Notes under the pieces: generated by a model | Told to the model about the DNA's origin: nothing | The model's input: only the letters and a program-made list of their open reading frames with translations | The model's database searches: none | Position numbers and translations under genes: made by a program | Shown here: piece by piece, positions 5,998-15,359 of the stretch | How the letters are laid out: each line of letters opens with the position of its first letter | Position numbering within the stretch: the stretch's first letter is position 1 | DNA from: a virus | Virus record (IMG/VR): IMGVR_UViG_3300047557_002560 | Coordinates: 1-64,000 of that record | DNA length: 64,000 bases | Direction: 5' to 3' (one strand)

Positions 5998-6850
5998 ACA
6001 CGTTTCGTTTTCGCAGTATTCAATATACAAAACTTGTCCTCATCAATGGTATTTGTCTTATGTGAAGGGACTTCAAACATACAGACCTTCAGTGCATACT
6101 GTATTCGGTACAGCTTTTCACGAGACAGTACAGAACTACCTACAGGTTATGTACGACTCCTCAGCTACAGAAGCTGACAAGATACATCTAGCTACTTACT
6201 TCAAATCTAAATTCATATCTCTTTACGAAGAGAGTTCAAAAGAAGGTCACTTCTCAACACCTGAAGAACTTACTGAGTTTTTTCAAGATGCTGAAGCCAT
6301 CCTTGAGTTCTTTAAGAAGAAGAGAAATCTATTCTTTAGTAAGAAGAATACAGAGCTTATTGGTATTGAGGTTCCTATACTAGCTCCTGTTGTTGAAGGA
6401 GTTAATAATGTTAACTTGAAAGGGTTTATAGATTTAGTAATCTATAACAAAACTGTAGACAAGTATACAATATACGACATCAAGACTTCTACAAGAGGCT
6501 GGTCAGAATATGAGAAAAAAGATCAAACCAAGATCAACCAGATACTCTTTTACAAGAAGATGTTTTCTAAACTCAAGAATGTACCAGAAGAAAAGATTGA
6601 TGTACAATTCTTTATAGTTAGGAGAAAGGTAAATGAAAACTTAGAATATCCTCCAAGCAGAATACAAGAGTTCATACCAGCTCATGGTACAAGAAAACTC
6701 AACGAAGCTTTTGAGGATTTACAAAACTTTGTTAAGGATGGTTTTACTGCTGATGGCAACTACCAAGATAAGACATATCCAAAGAATCCAAGCAAGTGTA
6801 GATTCTGTCCTTACAATAATAATCCGGACCTCTGCGATAGAAAAGTTTAA
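5987..6850 (+). CDS. PD-(D/E)XK nuclease, RecB/Cas4-like
   Basis: 287 residues starting at GTG 5987, inside the end of the previous gene. It shows the order expected of PDDEXK_1 nucleases: YKTCPHQWYL near the N-terminus, GTAFHE (first catalytic helix), GFIDLVI (metal-binding Asp) and YDIKTS (D-x-K active-site strand). The C-terminus has KCRFCPYNNNPDLC, and with the N-terminal Cys this forms the set of cysteines that hold a 4Fe-4S cluster in Cas4/AddB-like nucleases. It probably acts as a DNA exonuclease in replication, recombination or host DNA breakdown. Confidence 0.85.
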   Translation: MEDKHVSFSQYSIYKTCPHQWYLSYVKGLQTYRPSVHTVFGTAFHETVQNYLQVMYDSSATEADKIHLATYFKSKFISLYEESSKEGHFSTPEELTEFFQDAEAILEFFKKKRNLFFSKKNTELIGIEVPILAPVVEGVNNVNLKGFIDLVIYNKTVDKYTIYDIKTSTRGWSEYEKKDQTKINQILFYKKMFSKLKNVPEEKIDVQFFIVRRKVNENLEYPPSRIQEFIPAHGTRKLNEAFEDLQNFVKDGFTADGNYQDKTYPKNPSKCRFCPYNNNPDLCDRKV

Positions 6851-6879
6851 AAAATATATACTTCTGTATATACTTTGTG

Positions 6880-6887
6880 CTATTTAT
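6880..6887 (+). promoter_or_regulatory. CTATTTAT late-promoter-like motif
   Basis: CTATTTAT, 11 nt before the ATG at 6899, in a 48-nt gap between genes. Confidence 0.5.
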
Positions 6888-6898
6888 TATAAAATAAT

Positions 6899-7111
6899 AT
6901 GCACATTGGAAAGAAAGGAGATATTTTAACAACAGTTAGACTCCAAGATAAACTATTTGAAGACTTCAAAGCTGAAGCTATTAGAAATAAAATAACAATG
7001 AGAAATCTATTAGAAAGAGCAATGTATCTCTATATGACAGATGAATCATTTAAGCGCTTGATAAATAATCAACTTAACGTAAGTTATACTAGTAGTTCTG
7101 AAAACAAATAA
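6899..7111 (+). CDS. Ribbon-helix-helix-like small protein
   Basis: 70 residues. ILTTVRLQDKLFEDFKAEAIRNKITMRNLLERAMYLYM (residues 9-46) has the strand-helix-turn-helix pattern of ribbon-helix-helix DNA-binding proteins. In these an N-terminal beta strand (TTVRL) contacts DNA. It directly precedes the glycan cassette and could regulate it, but that is inference from position. Confidence 0.5.
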   Translation: MHIGKKGDILTTVRLQDKLFEDFKAEAIRNKITMRNLLERAMYLYMTDESFKRLINNQLNVSYTSSSENK

Positions 7112-7116
7112 AATAA

Positions 7117-8568
7117 ATGAAAGACGGTTACATTCCTAAAGACAGAAGAAAGAAGATTCTTTTTTTATGTGATGATATTAGATTTACTTCTGGTATCTCG
7201 ACTATGGCTAAAGAGATTGTTATAGGAACATCTCACAGATTCAATTGGATTAATTTAGGTGCAGCAATCAACCACCCAGAGATGGGTAAGAAGTTAGATG
7301 TATCCCAAGATACAAATAACATAGCAGGCATAACTGACTCTCATGTGTTCATCTATCCTGTATCAGGGTATGGATCTCAAGAGCTAGTAAGACAAATTAT
7401 CTCACTTGAAAAGCCTGACGCCATAATGTTCTTCACTGATCCAAGGTATTGGATTTGGTTATTCCAAATGGAGAATGAAATTAGAAAGACCATTCCAATG
7501 ATCTATCTAAACATATGGGACGACTTACCAGCTCCTATCTATAATAAATCATACTACGAGTCATGTGATACTTTAATGGCTATCTCTAAACAAACTGAGA
7601 ACATTAACAGGTTGGTACTTGGTGAGAAAGCTAAGGATAAGATTATCAAGTATGTGCCTCATGGTATCAACGATAGTATGTTCTATCCAATCACAGAAGA
7701 CAAGAAGGAAGACTTTACCAAGCTTCAAGATATGAGAAAGAAGTATTTTGGAGATAACCAACCTGAGTTTGTTATTACTTACAATGCAAGAAACATTAGA
7801 AGAAAGTGTACTTCTGATATTATAGCAGCGTATGCTTTGTTCTGTGATAGTATTGGTAAGGAGAAAGCGAAGAAGTGCGCACTCCTATTACATACTCAAA
7901 TGGTAGATGAAAACGGAACTGATCTTCCAGCAGTATCTGAACTACTCTGCAACCCTGAGTATCAAAGAGTAGTATTCTCAGACTACAGATATTCAACACC
8001 AGAAATGAATCTAATGTACAACTGTGGTGATGTGATTATTTTAACATCCTCTAATGAGGGATGGGGATTATCTCTAACAGAAGGTATGATGTGTGGTAAA
8101 CCTGTTATTGGAAATGTATCAGGTGGTATGCAAGATCAACTGAGATTTGAAGATGAGAACGGAGAGTGGATTAAGTTCAGTGAGAAGTTTCCTTCCAATC
8201 ACTTTGGTACTTACAAGAAACATGGTAAGTGGGCATTCCCAATCTATCCTAGCAACATGAGTATTGTTGGATCTATTCCCACACCTTACATCTGGGATGA
8301 TAGAGCAGACTTCAGAGACATTGCTAAGCAGATGGAAAAGGTTTACGATATCAAAGTCAACAAACCAGAGGAATACAAAGAAATAAGTAAGGCTGCAAGA
8401 GAGTGGGTCACTTCAGACGAGTCTATGATGTCAGCAAGAATAATGTGTAACAATGTTATTGATACTATCGAAGAGACATTTGAAAAATGGAAACCTAGAA
8501 AGAAGTACGAATTTATAAAAATTGAACCTGCTAAAAGAAAATCAATACTGCATCCCATTGTTTATTAA
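7117..8568 (+). CDS. GT-B glycosyltransferase (GT4-like)
   Basis: 483 residues. The N-terminal Rossmann half starts with KKILFLCDDIRFTSGIST and the C-terminal half has ITYNARNIRRK. The donor-site EX7E-type motif appears as NEGWGLSLTEGMMCGKPVIG, typical of retaining GT4 enzymes that use a nucleotide-sugar donor. Acceptor and donor cannot be told from sequence. It is the first gene of the glycan cassette that runs to 23825 on one strand with little or no spacing. Confidence 0.88.
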   Translation: MKDGYIPKDRRKKILFLCDDIRFTSGISTMAKEIVIGTSHRFNWINLGAAINHPEMGKKLDVSQDTNNIAGITDSHVFIYPVSGYGSQELVRQIISLEKPDAIMFFTDPRYWIWLFQMENEIRKTIPMIYLNIWDDLPAPIYNKSYYESCDTLMAISKQTENINRLVLGEKAKDKIIKYVPHGINDSMFYPITEDKKEDFTKLQDMRKKYFGDNQPEFVITYNARNIRRKCTSDIIAAYALFCDSIGKEKAKKCALLLHTQMVDENGTDLPAVSELLCNPEYQRVVFSDYRYSTPEMNLMYNCGDVIILTSSNEGWGLSLTEGMMCGKPVIGNVSGGMQDQLRFEDENGEWIKFSEKFPSNHFGTYKKHGKWAFPIYPSNMSIVGSIPTPYIWDDRADFRDIAKQMEKVYDIKVNKPEEYKEISKAAREWVTSDESMMSARIMCNNVIDTIEETFEKWKPRKKYEFIKIEPAKRKSILHPIVY

Positions 8569-8590
8569 AAAGAATTAAGTATATTACATT

Positions 8591-9880
8591 ATGAAACAGT
8601 TGTGTGTTATAAGTGCTCCTCCAGATACGTTTTCAGGATATGGTGCAAGGTCTAGAGATTTCATTAAAGCTTTATATGAACTAAAAAAAGATGAATGGGA
8701 ATTCAAAATCATACCACAGAGATGGGGTGCGACTCCTTGGGGCTTTTTAGAAGAGTATAAACAAGAGTGGGGATGGATGAAAGAGTTTTTTGTATATGAT
8801 GGAAGACTTACTCAACAACCTGATATCTGGTTTCAAATTACTATCCCAAATGAATTCCAACCTGTAGGTAAAGTAAACATTGGAGTTACTGCTGGTATTG
8901 AAACCACAGTATGTGATCCTTCTTGGATTGATGGTTGTAATAGAATGGATGTAACTCTTGTATCTTCTGTACATGCGAAAACTGTTTTACATGCAAGTAC
9001 CTTTGAAGAGAAACATAAAACCAATAATACAGTAAGACAGATAAAATTAGAAAAGCCTGTAGAAGTTATATTTGAAGGTGTTGATTTAAATAAGTACTTC
9101 TTCATTCCAAAAGAAGAATTACCAAGGATAGAACTTGTCAAGGATCTAGATTCTATTAAAGAGTCCTTTTGTTTCCTGCATGTAGGCCACTGGCTACAAG
9201 GTGAACTTGGGGAAGATAGAAAGAACACAGGATTGATGTTGAAGTTATTTTTAGAAACGTTCAAAGACAAAAAAAATCCTCCAGCCTTTGTTATTAAGAC
9301 TTCTCACGCAGGAGCAAGTATTATGGATCGTGATGAAGTGTTAAAGAAGATAGATATAATTAGAAATAGTATTGGTTCCAAAAACTTACCTAACATTTAT
9401 TTAATTCATGGTGACATTGATGATAGTGATGTAAACGTTTTGTATAATCATCCTAAGGTTAAAGCATTTGTTTCTTTTACTAAGGGTGAAGGATATGGTA
9501 GACCACTTGCTGAGTTCTGTCTTTCAAAAAAACCAGTTATAGCATCAGGATGGTCAGGTCACGTAGACTTTTTAAATCCTGAGTATTCAATTCTACTTCC
9601 TGGTAAGTTGACTCAAGTACATCCTAGCTGTGTAGTACAGAACATAATTCTAAAGGAAGCTTCTTGGTTCTCAGTAGATCCAGGTGCTGCTAGTAAAGCA
9701 ATGCAGGACGTTTATGAAAACTATGAGAAGTATGAAGTGATGGGTAAGAGACAAGGTCATAAGATCAAAACAGAATTTAGTTATGATAATATGGTATTGT
9801 TGTTAGGAACTTACTTAGATAGGTATACTCTTAAGAAAGTTGAAATCAAGTTACCACAACTCAAAAAGATATCTCAATGA
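8591..9880 (+). CDS. GT-B glycosyltransferase (GT4-like)
   Basis: 429 residues. It begins CVISAPPDTFSGYGARSRDFI, a GT-B N-domain acceptor loop. The C-domain carries FLHVGHW near the linker and FTKGEGYGRPLAEFCLSKKPVIASGWSGHVDFL, the donor-binding motif. It is similar in layout to the preceding enzyme but not a recent duplicate. Its stop overlaps the next start (ATGA). Confidence 0.88.
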   Translation: MKQLCVISAPPDTFSGYGARSRDFIKALYELKKDEWEFKIIPQRWGATPWGFLEEYKQEWGWMKEFFVYDGRLTQQPDIWFQITIPNEFQPVGKVNIGVTAGIETTVCDPSWIDGCNRMDVTLVSSVHAKTVLHASTFEEKHKTNNTVRQIKLEKPVEVIFEGVDLNKYFFIPKEELPRIELVKDLDSIKESFCFLHVGHWLQGELGEDRKNTGLMLKLFLETFKDKKNPPAFVIKTSHAGASIMDRDEVLKKIDIIRNSIGSKNLPNIYLIHGDIDDSDVNVLYNHPKVKAFVSFTKGEGYGRPLAEFCLSKKPVIASGWSGHVDFLNPEYSILLPGKLTQVHPSCVVQNIILKEASWFSVDPGAASKAMQDVYENYEKYEVMGKRQGHKIKTEFSYDNMVLLLGTYLDRYTLKKVEIKLPQLKKISQ

Positions 9881-10119
9881 CATCAGAACAGTTTGTAATA
9901 TGGTTAAAAGGTTTTACAGAAGCTTGTAATGACTTTACTGCTACACCTGAACAATGGGATAGAATCAAAGAAGAATTAGGGAATGTGAATGATAATAGAT
10001 CTGTATCTATTGGAGTAGGTGCAACTGGAGTTTTGAATATTACTGGGAGGACAGACGTTACATCTTTACCAAAGGGAACAAATATTACTTACACAACTAA
10101 ACAACAACTCAATGACTGA
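9877..10119 (+). CDS. Conserved phage small protein (QFVIWLKGF type)
   Basis: 80 residues. MTSEQFVIWLKGFTEACNDFTATPEQWDRIKEELGNV matches a short N-terminal motif I recall from many Bacteroidota and other phages. I know no function. The C-terminal half is Gly/Thr-rich. It overlaps its neighbours by 4 and 8 nt. Confidence 0.6.
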   Translation: MTSEQFVIWLKGFTEACNDFTATPEQWDRIKEELGNVNDNRSVSIGVGATGVLNITGRTDVTSLPKGTNITYTTKQQLND

Positions 10120-10552
10120 TAAATTATCTATATGTCCTAAGTGTGGATGCGATGGTTGTTACGTAACTCCAATCAACGAAACTAAGAGCAATTACTTTTG
10201 TTGGGGATGTGGGTTTCAAACAAATGATCTAATGAAAGAAGGAGAGTTTGACTTTGAAGGTTATGAAGAAAGTCTACCAGAACTATACAAGGATGTAAAG
10301 TACAAAGACGAAGAAGGTAGGATATGGTATCCAATTAGTATAAACATTCAAGAGAAGGGTACTGTATTCTTAAATGGTAAGTCTAAAGATGAAGTAGTTT
10401 GGTCTGCTATCAAGACATCTCTTTTAACAGAGGAAGAAAAGAAACAACCAAAGTATAAGAATCTTACTTACAAATCAGATCCAAAATCAATGAAACATTT
10501 TGGTAGTGATTTCATTGAAGCATTAGATTATATTGGTATGTTTGATAAATAA
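10112..10552 (+). CDS. Zinc-ribbon protein, hypothetical
   Basis: 146 residues. An N-terminal zinc ribbon (CPKCGCDGC at about 8-16 and CWGC at about 30-33) is followed by an acidic region and a basic domain with WYPISINIQEKGTVFLNG. Unknown function. It sits inside the glycan cassette but need not act in it. Confidence 0.6.
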   Translation: MTDKLSICPKCGCDGCYVTPINETKSNYFCWGCGFQTNDLMKEGEFDFEGYEESLPELYKDVKYKDEEGRIWYPISINIQEKGTVFLNGKSKDEVVWSAIKTSLLTEEEKKQPKYKNLTYKSDPKSMKHFGSDFIEALDYIGMFDK

Positions 10553-10555
10553 GTT

Positions 10556-11179
10556 ATGCTACAAATAAGTTTTGCTATTCCCGTATGCAATGAGCATAGA
10601 GAGTTAGATAGATTGCTAACTCAATTAGTTACTCACAAAAGAGACAATACAGAGATAGTTGTACAATGTGATGAAGGAAATACAACACCTGAAGTCTTTC
10701 AAGTACTTGATAAGTTTGTTAATAAAGTTAATGTCATTCAGTTTCCACTTAAAGGAAACTTCGCTCAGTTTAAAAATAATTTAAAGAAACATTGCAAAGG
10801 TGCTTGGATCTTTCAGATAGATGCAGATGAATATCTCCACGAAGACTTTTTAATTAACTTACCAGTTATCCTTCAAGAGAATCCTCAAGTAGAACTTTTC
10901 TTATTACCTAGAATCAATACGGTAGAAGGTCTTACAGAAGAACATATAAAGAGATGGGGATGGAATGTAAACGAAAAAGGTTGGGTTAACTTTCCAGACT
11001 ACCAAACAAGGATCCTTCAAAACTCTCATAAGATTGGTTGGGCAAGTAAAGTGCATGAAGTCATTACAGGACATTCAAACTATACATTCTTTCCAGCTGA
11101 AGAGTTGTATTGTTTAATACATCCAAAGACAATACATAGACAAGAACAACAAAATACTTTTTATAATAATCTACGATGA
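10556..11179 (+). CDS. Family 2 glycosyltransferase (GT-A)
   Basis: 207 residues. ISFAIPVCNEHRELDRLLTQL is the GT2 N-terminal strand-helix. WIFQIDADEYLHEDFL contains the DAD metal/nucleotide-binding motif at about residues 88-90. It is shorter than many GT2 enzymes, but the catalytic N-half is complete. Its stop overlaps the gmd start by 4 nt. Confidence 0.85.
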   Translation: MLQISFAIPVCNEHRELDRLLTQLVTHKRDNTEIVVQCDEGNTTPEVFQVLDKFVNKVNVIQFPLKGNFAQFKNNLKKHCKGAWIFQIDADEYLHEDFLINLPVILQENPQVELFLLPRINTVEGLTEEHIKRWGWNVNEKGWVNFPDYQTRILQNSHKIGWASKVHEVITGHSNYTFFPAEELYCLIHPKTIHRQEQQNTFYNNLR

Positions 11180-12150
11180 ATAAGGTTGCTTTGATAACTG
11201 GTATAAATGGTCAGGATGGATCTTATTTAGCTGAGCATTTATTAAAACTTGGATATGAAGTTCATGGAATTTTAAAAAGAAACTCGGTAGCAGAAAATCA
11301 AACATCTAGGCTAGAAAAAATATTTGGTTTAGTTAACTTACACTATGCAGACGTGACTGATATGTCATCTCTATTTAAAGTAATTAATAAAATAAAACCA
11401 AACGAAATATACAACCTCGCAGCTCAATCACACGTGCGTATTTCATTTGACCAACCAATCTATACAGCTACGACAACTGGACTAGGTGTATTAAATCTCT
11501 TGGAAGCAACTAAGGAAATCAATCCTCATATTAAGATTTACCAAGCATCCTCATCGGAAATGTTTGGAAACTCAATAGACCCAGACGGCTTCCAAAGAGA
11601 GACTACACCAATGAATCCAGTATCTCCTTATGGATGTGCTAAGGTATTTGGATATAACATATCAAGAAACTATAGACACTCTTATGACATGTTTATATCA
11701 AATGGTATTCTATTTAATCACGAATCTCCTAGAAGAGGTACTAACTTTGTAACAAACAAAGTATGTAAACAAGCAGTCAAGATTAAGTACGGCTATTCAG
11801 ATAACTTAGTACTTGGTAACCTAGAAGCTTCAAGAGATTGGGGTCATGCTAAAGATTATGTAGAAGCCATGCACATGATACTTCAGTTAGATGAACCTGG
11901 AGATTTTGTATGTGCAACAGGAATATCGCACACAGTAAGAGAGCTTTGTAAATATGCATTTAAGGAAGTTGGATTAAATTATTTGGATCATGTAACTACC
12001 CACGAAAAGTTTCTTAGACCTGAGGAATTAGAATTTTTAAAAGGTGATCCAACTAAACTTCAAGAAGCTACTGGTTGGAAACCTAAATATAGTTTTGAAA
12101 GTATGATTACTGAAATGATTGAGTATTGGGACGAAATTTATAGAAGATGA
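11176..12150 (+). CDS. gmd: GDP-mannose 4,6-dehydratase
   Basis: 324 residues, near full length. The Rossmann motif is TGINGQDGSYLAE. RNSVAENQTSRLEKIF is the NADP-binding arm. The catalytic set is seen as ASSSEMFGNS (Ser/Thr and Glu) and YGCAK (Tyr-x3-Lys, about residues 152-156). HESPRRG is the GMD family signature. It converts GDP-D-mannose to GDP-4-keto-6-deoxy-D-mannose, the first committed step to GDP-L-fucose. It overlaps fcl by 4 nt, so the two are likely translated together. Confidence 0.93.
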   Translation: MNKVALITGINGQDGSYLAEHLLKLGYEVHGILKRNSVAENQTSRLEKIFGLVNLHYADVTDMSSLFKVINKIKPNEIYNLAAQSHVRISFDQPIYTATTTGLGVLNLLEATKEINPHIKIYQASSSEMFGNSIDPDGFQRETTPMNPVSPYGCAKVFGYNISRNYRHSYDMFISNGILFNHESPRRGTNFVTNKVCKQAVKIKYGYSDNLVLGNLEASRDWGHAKDYVEAMHMILQLDEPGDFVCATGISHTVRELCKYAFKEVGLNYLDHVTTHEKFLRPEELEFLKGDPTKLQEATGWKPKYSFESMITEMIEYWDEIYRR

Positions 12151-13043
12151 AAATAGTAGTAACAGGAGGAACAGGATTAGTTGGAAGATACCTACAACAG
12201 TATGTTGATGCTGTCTACTTAAGTTCTAAAGATTATGATCTAACTAATGACAAAGAAGTGTACCGGATGTATGCAGAACATAAACCAGATGTAGTAGTAC
12301 ATCTTGCAGCTAGAGTAGGAGGTATCATTGATAACATATCATATCCATTTGAATACTACGAAGACAATCTATTAATGAATACGTACTTAATAAAGTACGC
12401 TAGAACGTTTAATGTTAAAAAGTTTGTAGGAGTTTTATCTTCGTGTATCTTTCCTGATATCTCAGATCACTATCCAATGCTAGAAGAAGATCTACACAAC
12501 GGTATGCCAACAGCTACAAATTTTGGATACGGTTATGCAAAAAGAGTAATGGGTGTTCACATAGACATAGCCAGAAAACAAGGTTTAAATTTTAACTATA
12601 TTATTCCTTCAAACTTGTATGGAGAGTATGAGCATGGTGATGTAAGTAAAAAACATTTTGTTGGAGCTTTACTTGAAAAAATATATCATGCTGAAAAAAA
12701 CGGAGATGGTTATATAACTTTGTTTGGTGATGGTACACCACTTAGACAATTTACTTTTGCAAAAGATGTAGCAGAGATTATAGATCTGGTTGTTAAATAT
12801 GATATAAAAGAGAATCTAAATGTAACAGTTCCAGAGAATCTTTCAATACATCAAATGGCTCAAATGGCTTTAGAAGCTACTAACAACACAAACTTGGAAA
12901 TCAAATATGATACTTCTAAGCCTAATGGACAGATGCAAAAAGATATTAGTCCAGAAAAACTTTTAAAGATATTTCCTAATTACAAATTTACTTCTTATAT
13001 TAAAGGTATACAACAAACTTATAATACATTATATGGACAATAA
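12147..13043 (+). CDS. fcl: GDP-L-fucose synthase
   Basis: 298 residues, slightly shorter than E. coli Fcl. The NADP-binding motif is TGGTGLVGRYL. VLSSCIFPD and YGYAKR (Tyr-x3-Lys) give the epimerase/reductase active site, and IIPSNLYGEYEHGD is a family signature. It carries out the 3,5-epimerisation and 4-reduction that finish GDP-L-fucose. Gmd directly upstream and the fucosyltransferase domains at 15346-17757 make the pathway coherent. Confidence 0.93.
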   Translation: MKIVVTGGTGLVGRYLQQYVDAVYLSSKDYDLTNDKEVYRMYAEHKPDVVVHLAARVGGIIDNISYPFEYYEDNLLMNTYLIKYARTFNVKKFVGVLSSCIFPDISDHYPMLEEDLHNGMPTATNFGYGYAKRVMGVHIDIARKQGLNFNYIIPSNLYGEYEHGDVSKKHFVGALLEKIYHAEKNGDGYITLFGDGTPLRQFTFAKDVAEIIDLVVKYDIKENLNVTVPENLSIHQMAQMALEATNNTNLEIKYDTSKPNGQMQKDISPEKLLKIFPNYKFTSYIKGIQQTYNTLYGQ

Positions 13044-14376
13044 GAAACAAGCTATTTTAGATTTAGTATCAGATTACATTAAAGAAAAGAAAAGTAGTAA
13101 AACGTGGATAGCAGGTAAAGACTGGGTTCAGTATTCAGGTCCTTGGTTTAACCAAGACGAATTTGTCAATTGTGTAGATACACTTCTTGACGAATGGTTT
13201 ATTCTTGGAGGTAAGGGAAGAGAATTTGAACAGAAGTTTGCACCACACCTAGGAAAGAGAGACGGCATTGTAGTAAACTCAGGGAGCTCGGCTAACTTGT
13301 TGATGGTTAGTTTGTTGACAACTAAGAGAGGAGGAGCATTACCAAAAGGTTCTAAGTTCATCACTCCAGTAGTATGTTTCCCTACTACTATCAATCCTTT
13401 ACTGCAGAACGGATACAAACCTGTCTTTGTAGATGTTGAGTTACCCAACTTGAATTTAAACTTAGATCAAGTCGAAGACTTATTAAAGAAGGATGAGAAT
13501 AGAGAAATTAAGGGAATTATCTTTGCACACGTATTAGGTAACCCTCCTGATATGGATAGACTGATGAGTCTAGTTGAAAAGTATGATTTAATTTATTTAG
13601 AAGATACTTGTGATGCTTTAGGAAGTACTTGGGATAATAAACCATTAGGATCTTTTGGTGACATCTCAACTTGTTCTTTCTTTCCTGCACATCACATGAC
13701 AATGGGTGAAGGAGGTTTTGTTGCAGTTAACTCAGCAAAGAAGAGAATGGCTTTAGCTTCATTGAGAGATTGGGGTCGTGCATGTTATTGTAATACAGCT
13801 AAGCCAGGAAATGTAATGACAGGTACAGCTTGTGGATGTAGATTTGATTCTTGGTTCAAAGGACATGATGATATTATATTTGATCATAGGTATGTGTTTG
13901 AAGAGATTGGATATAATCTTAAGCCTACTGAAATGCAGGCTGCTATGGGTTTAGCTCAGTTGGATAAACTAGATGAGATGCATGCTAGAAGAAAGCATAA
14001 CTTTGCTAGATTGTATAACATATTTGCTAAGTATGAAGAGTACTTCTATCTACCATCATGGCATGATAAAGCTGATGTTAGTTGGTTTGGTTACTTAGTA
14101 ACTTTGAAAGATAATCTACCATTTTCTAAATCTAACATGGTTGACTTTATGGAGTCTAAGTTAATTCAAACTAGATCTTACTTTACAGGCAACGCCTTGT
14201 TCCACCCAGCTTATGAAGAGTTAGCAAACGAATATATTGATCCTCGTAATACATTTCCAATAGCAACTAAAACAACTTTGGATACTTTCTTCTTAGGAGT
14301 TTATCCTGGTATAACTGATGAGCAGTTAGATTATATTGAAACAGTTGTTGATGAGTTTATAAATAATCACAAATGA
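13033..14376 (+). CDS. RfbH/E1-like PLP- and iron-sulfur-dependent sugar 3-dehydratase
   Basis: 447 residues of the DegT/DnrJ/EryC1/StrS fold. In place of the usual PLP-binding Lys there is SFFPAHHMTMGEGG (about residues 215-228) with His. This is characteristic of 3-dehydratases (ColD and the CDP-sugar E1/RfbH group) rather than aminotransferases. GRACYC (about 248-253) and TACGCRF (about 264-270) place four cysteines where E1 enzymes hold a 2Fe-2S cluster. This argues for E1/RfbH over ColD. Such enzymes remove the C3 hydroxyl on the way to 3,6-dideoxyhexoses. The substrate here may be a GDP- or CDP-4-keto-6-deoxy sugar. It overlaps fcl by 11 nt. Confidence 0.85.
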   Translation: MDNKKQAILDLVSDYIKEKKSSKTWIAGKDWVQYSGPWFNQDEFVNCVDTLLDEWFILGGKGREFEQKFAPHLGKRDGIVVNSGSSANLLMVSLLTTKRGGALPKGSKFITPVVCFPTTINPLLQNGYKPVFVDVELPNLNLNLDQVEDLLKKDENREIKGIIFAHVLGNPPDMDRLMSLVEKYDLIYLEDTCDALGSTWDNKPLGSFGDISTCSFFPAHHMTMGEGGFVAVNSAKKRMALASLRDWGRACYCNTAKPGNVMTGTACGCRFDSWFKGHDDIIFDHRYVFEEIGYNLKPTEMQAAMGLAQLDKLDEMHARRKHNFARLYNIFAKYEEYFYLPSWHDKADVSWFGYLVTLKDNLPFSKSNMVDFMESKLIQTRSYFTGNALFHPAYEELANEYIDPRNTFPIATKTTLDTFFLGVYPGITDEQLDYIETVVDEFINNHK

Positions 14377-15359
14377 AAATAGCTTTTCTAACTGAAATGG
14401 GATTTGAAGGTAAGATACCTTCAGACCATCCTAACATGAGAACTGAGTTTGCTTGGATGTTTGCATTGGAAGCAGATCATTATAACATTTGGAACTTTAA
14501 AGAAGTAAGAGATTACGATCACGTACTTATTATATTTCCTAAAGGTGAAGTAAGTCTTAATGCTTTTGCAGTTAAACAAAAGGATATAGTGAATCCAGTA
14601 ACTCCACTTCTTACTCAAAGCATTCCTACTAAACTAAAAGAACATAACAAAAAGGTTCACTTCGTACAAGAAGGTCCTCATTGGTTATGGAATGATTATG
14701 AACTAATCGATCAGATTAACTTCTATAACTTTATAGGAGAGTGTGACTCTATACTAGCTCACAACGAACATGACTTTGCTTACTACAAAGGTATGTTTCC
14801 TACCAAACCAGTAGGAGTTCTTGATACGTTAATGATTGAGAACCTGATCAAAGATATAGAACCAAGTAAGGAAGATAAAGTTATTGTAGGTGGAAACTTT
14901 GCAAGATGGTATGGAGGATTTGAAAGTCACATAGTAGCATCAGAGTTTGATGTGCCAATCTACGGTCAATCATCTCATGCGAAGAGAGAAGGTGAGGATC
15001 AATTAGTCAACATACTTCCAAGGATGTTATGGGTTGATTGGATAAAAAAACTTTCAACTTTCAAGTATGCTGTTCATCTTATGCCTACTGTAGCTGCCGG
15101 TACATTTGCTTTGAACTGTGCTTACTTAGGTATTCCTTGCATTGGTAACAGAGAAGTAACTACTCAGAAGTTATGCCACCCTAATCTCTCAGTGGATGTT
15201 TGGGATGTAAGATATGCAAGAGAGTTAGCACAGAAGCTTGCAAAGGATAAAGATTTCTATAACGATTGTAGTATAACTGCAAAACTAAATTACAGATCTC
15301 ATTATGATATCTCAACTTGGAGAGCTAGATTAAACTTTGCACTCAATGAAGCAAAATAA
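14373..15359 (+). CDS. Probable GT-B glycosyltransferase
   Basis: 328 residues. The N-terminal MKIAFLTEMGFEGK strand and later YGGFESHIVASEFDVPIYG, plus the C-terminal PTVAAGTFALNCAYLGIPCIGN donor-type loop, resemble a GT-B fold. No classical EX7E is evident, so family and donor are undetermined. It overlaps both neighbours on the same strand. Confidence 0.65.
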   Translation: MKIAFLTEMGFEGKIPSDHPNMRTEFAWMFALEADHYNIWNFKEVRDYDHVLIIFPKGEVSLNAFAVKQKDIVNPVTPLLTQSIPTKLKEHNKKVHFVQEGPHWLWNDYELIDQINFYNFIGECDSILAHNEHDFAYYKGMFPTKPVGVLDTLMIENLIKDIEPSKEDKVIVGGNFARWYGGFESHIVASEFDVPIYGQSSHAKREGEDQLVNILPRMLWVDWIKKLSTFKYAVHLMPTVAAGTFALNCAYLGIPCIGNREVTTQKLCHPNLSVDVWDVRYARELAQKLAKDKDFYNDCSITAKLNYRSHYDISTWRARLNFALNEAK

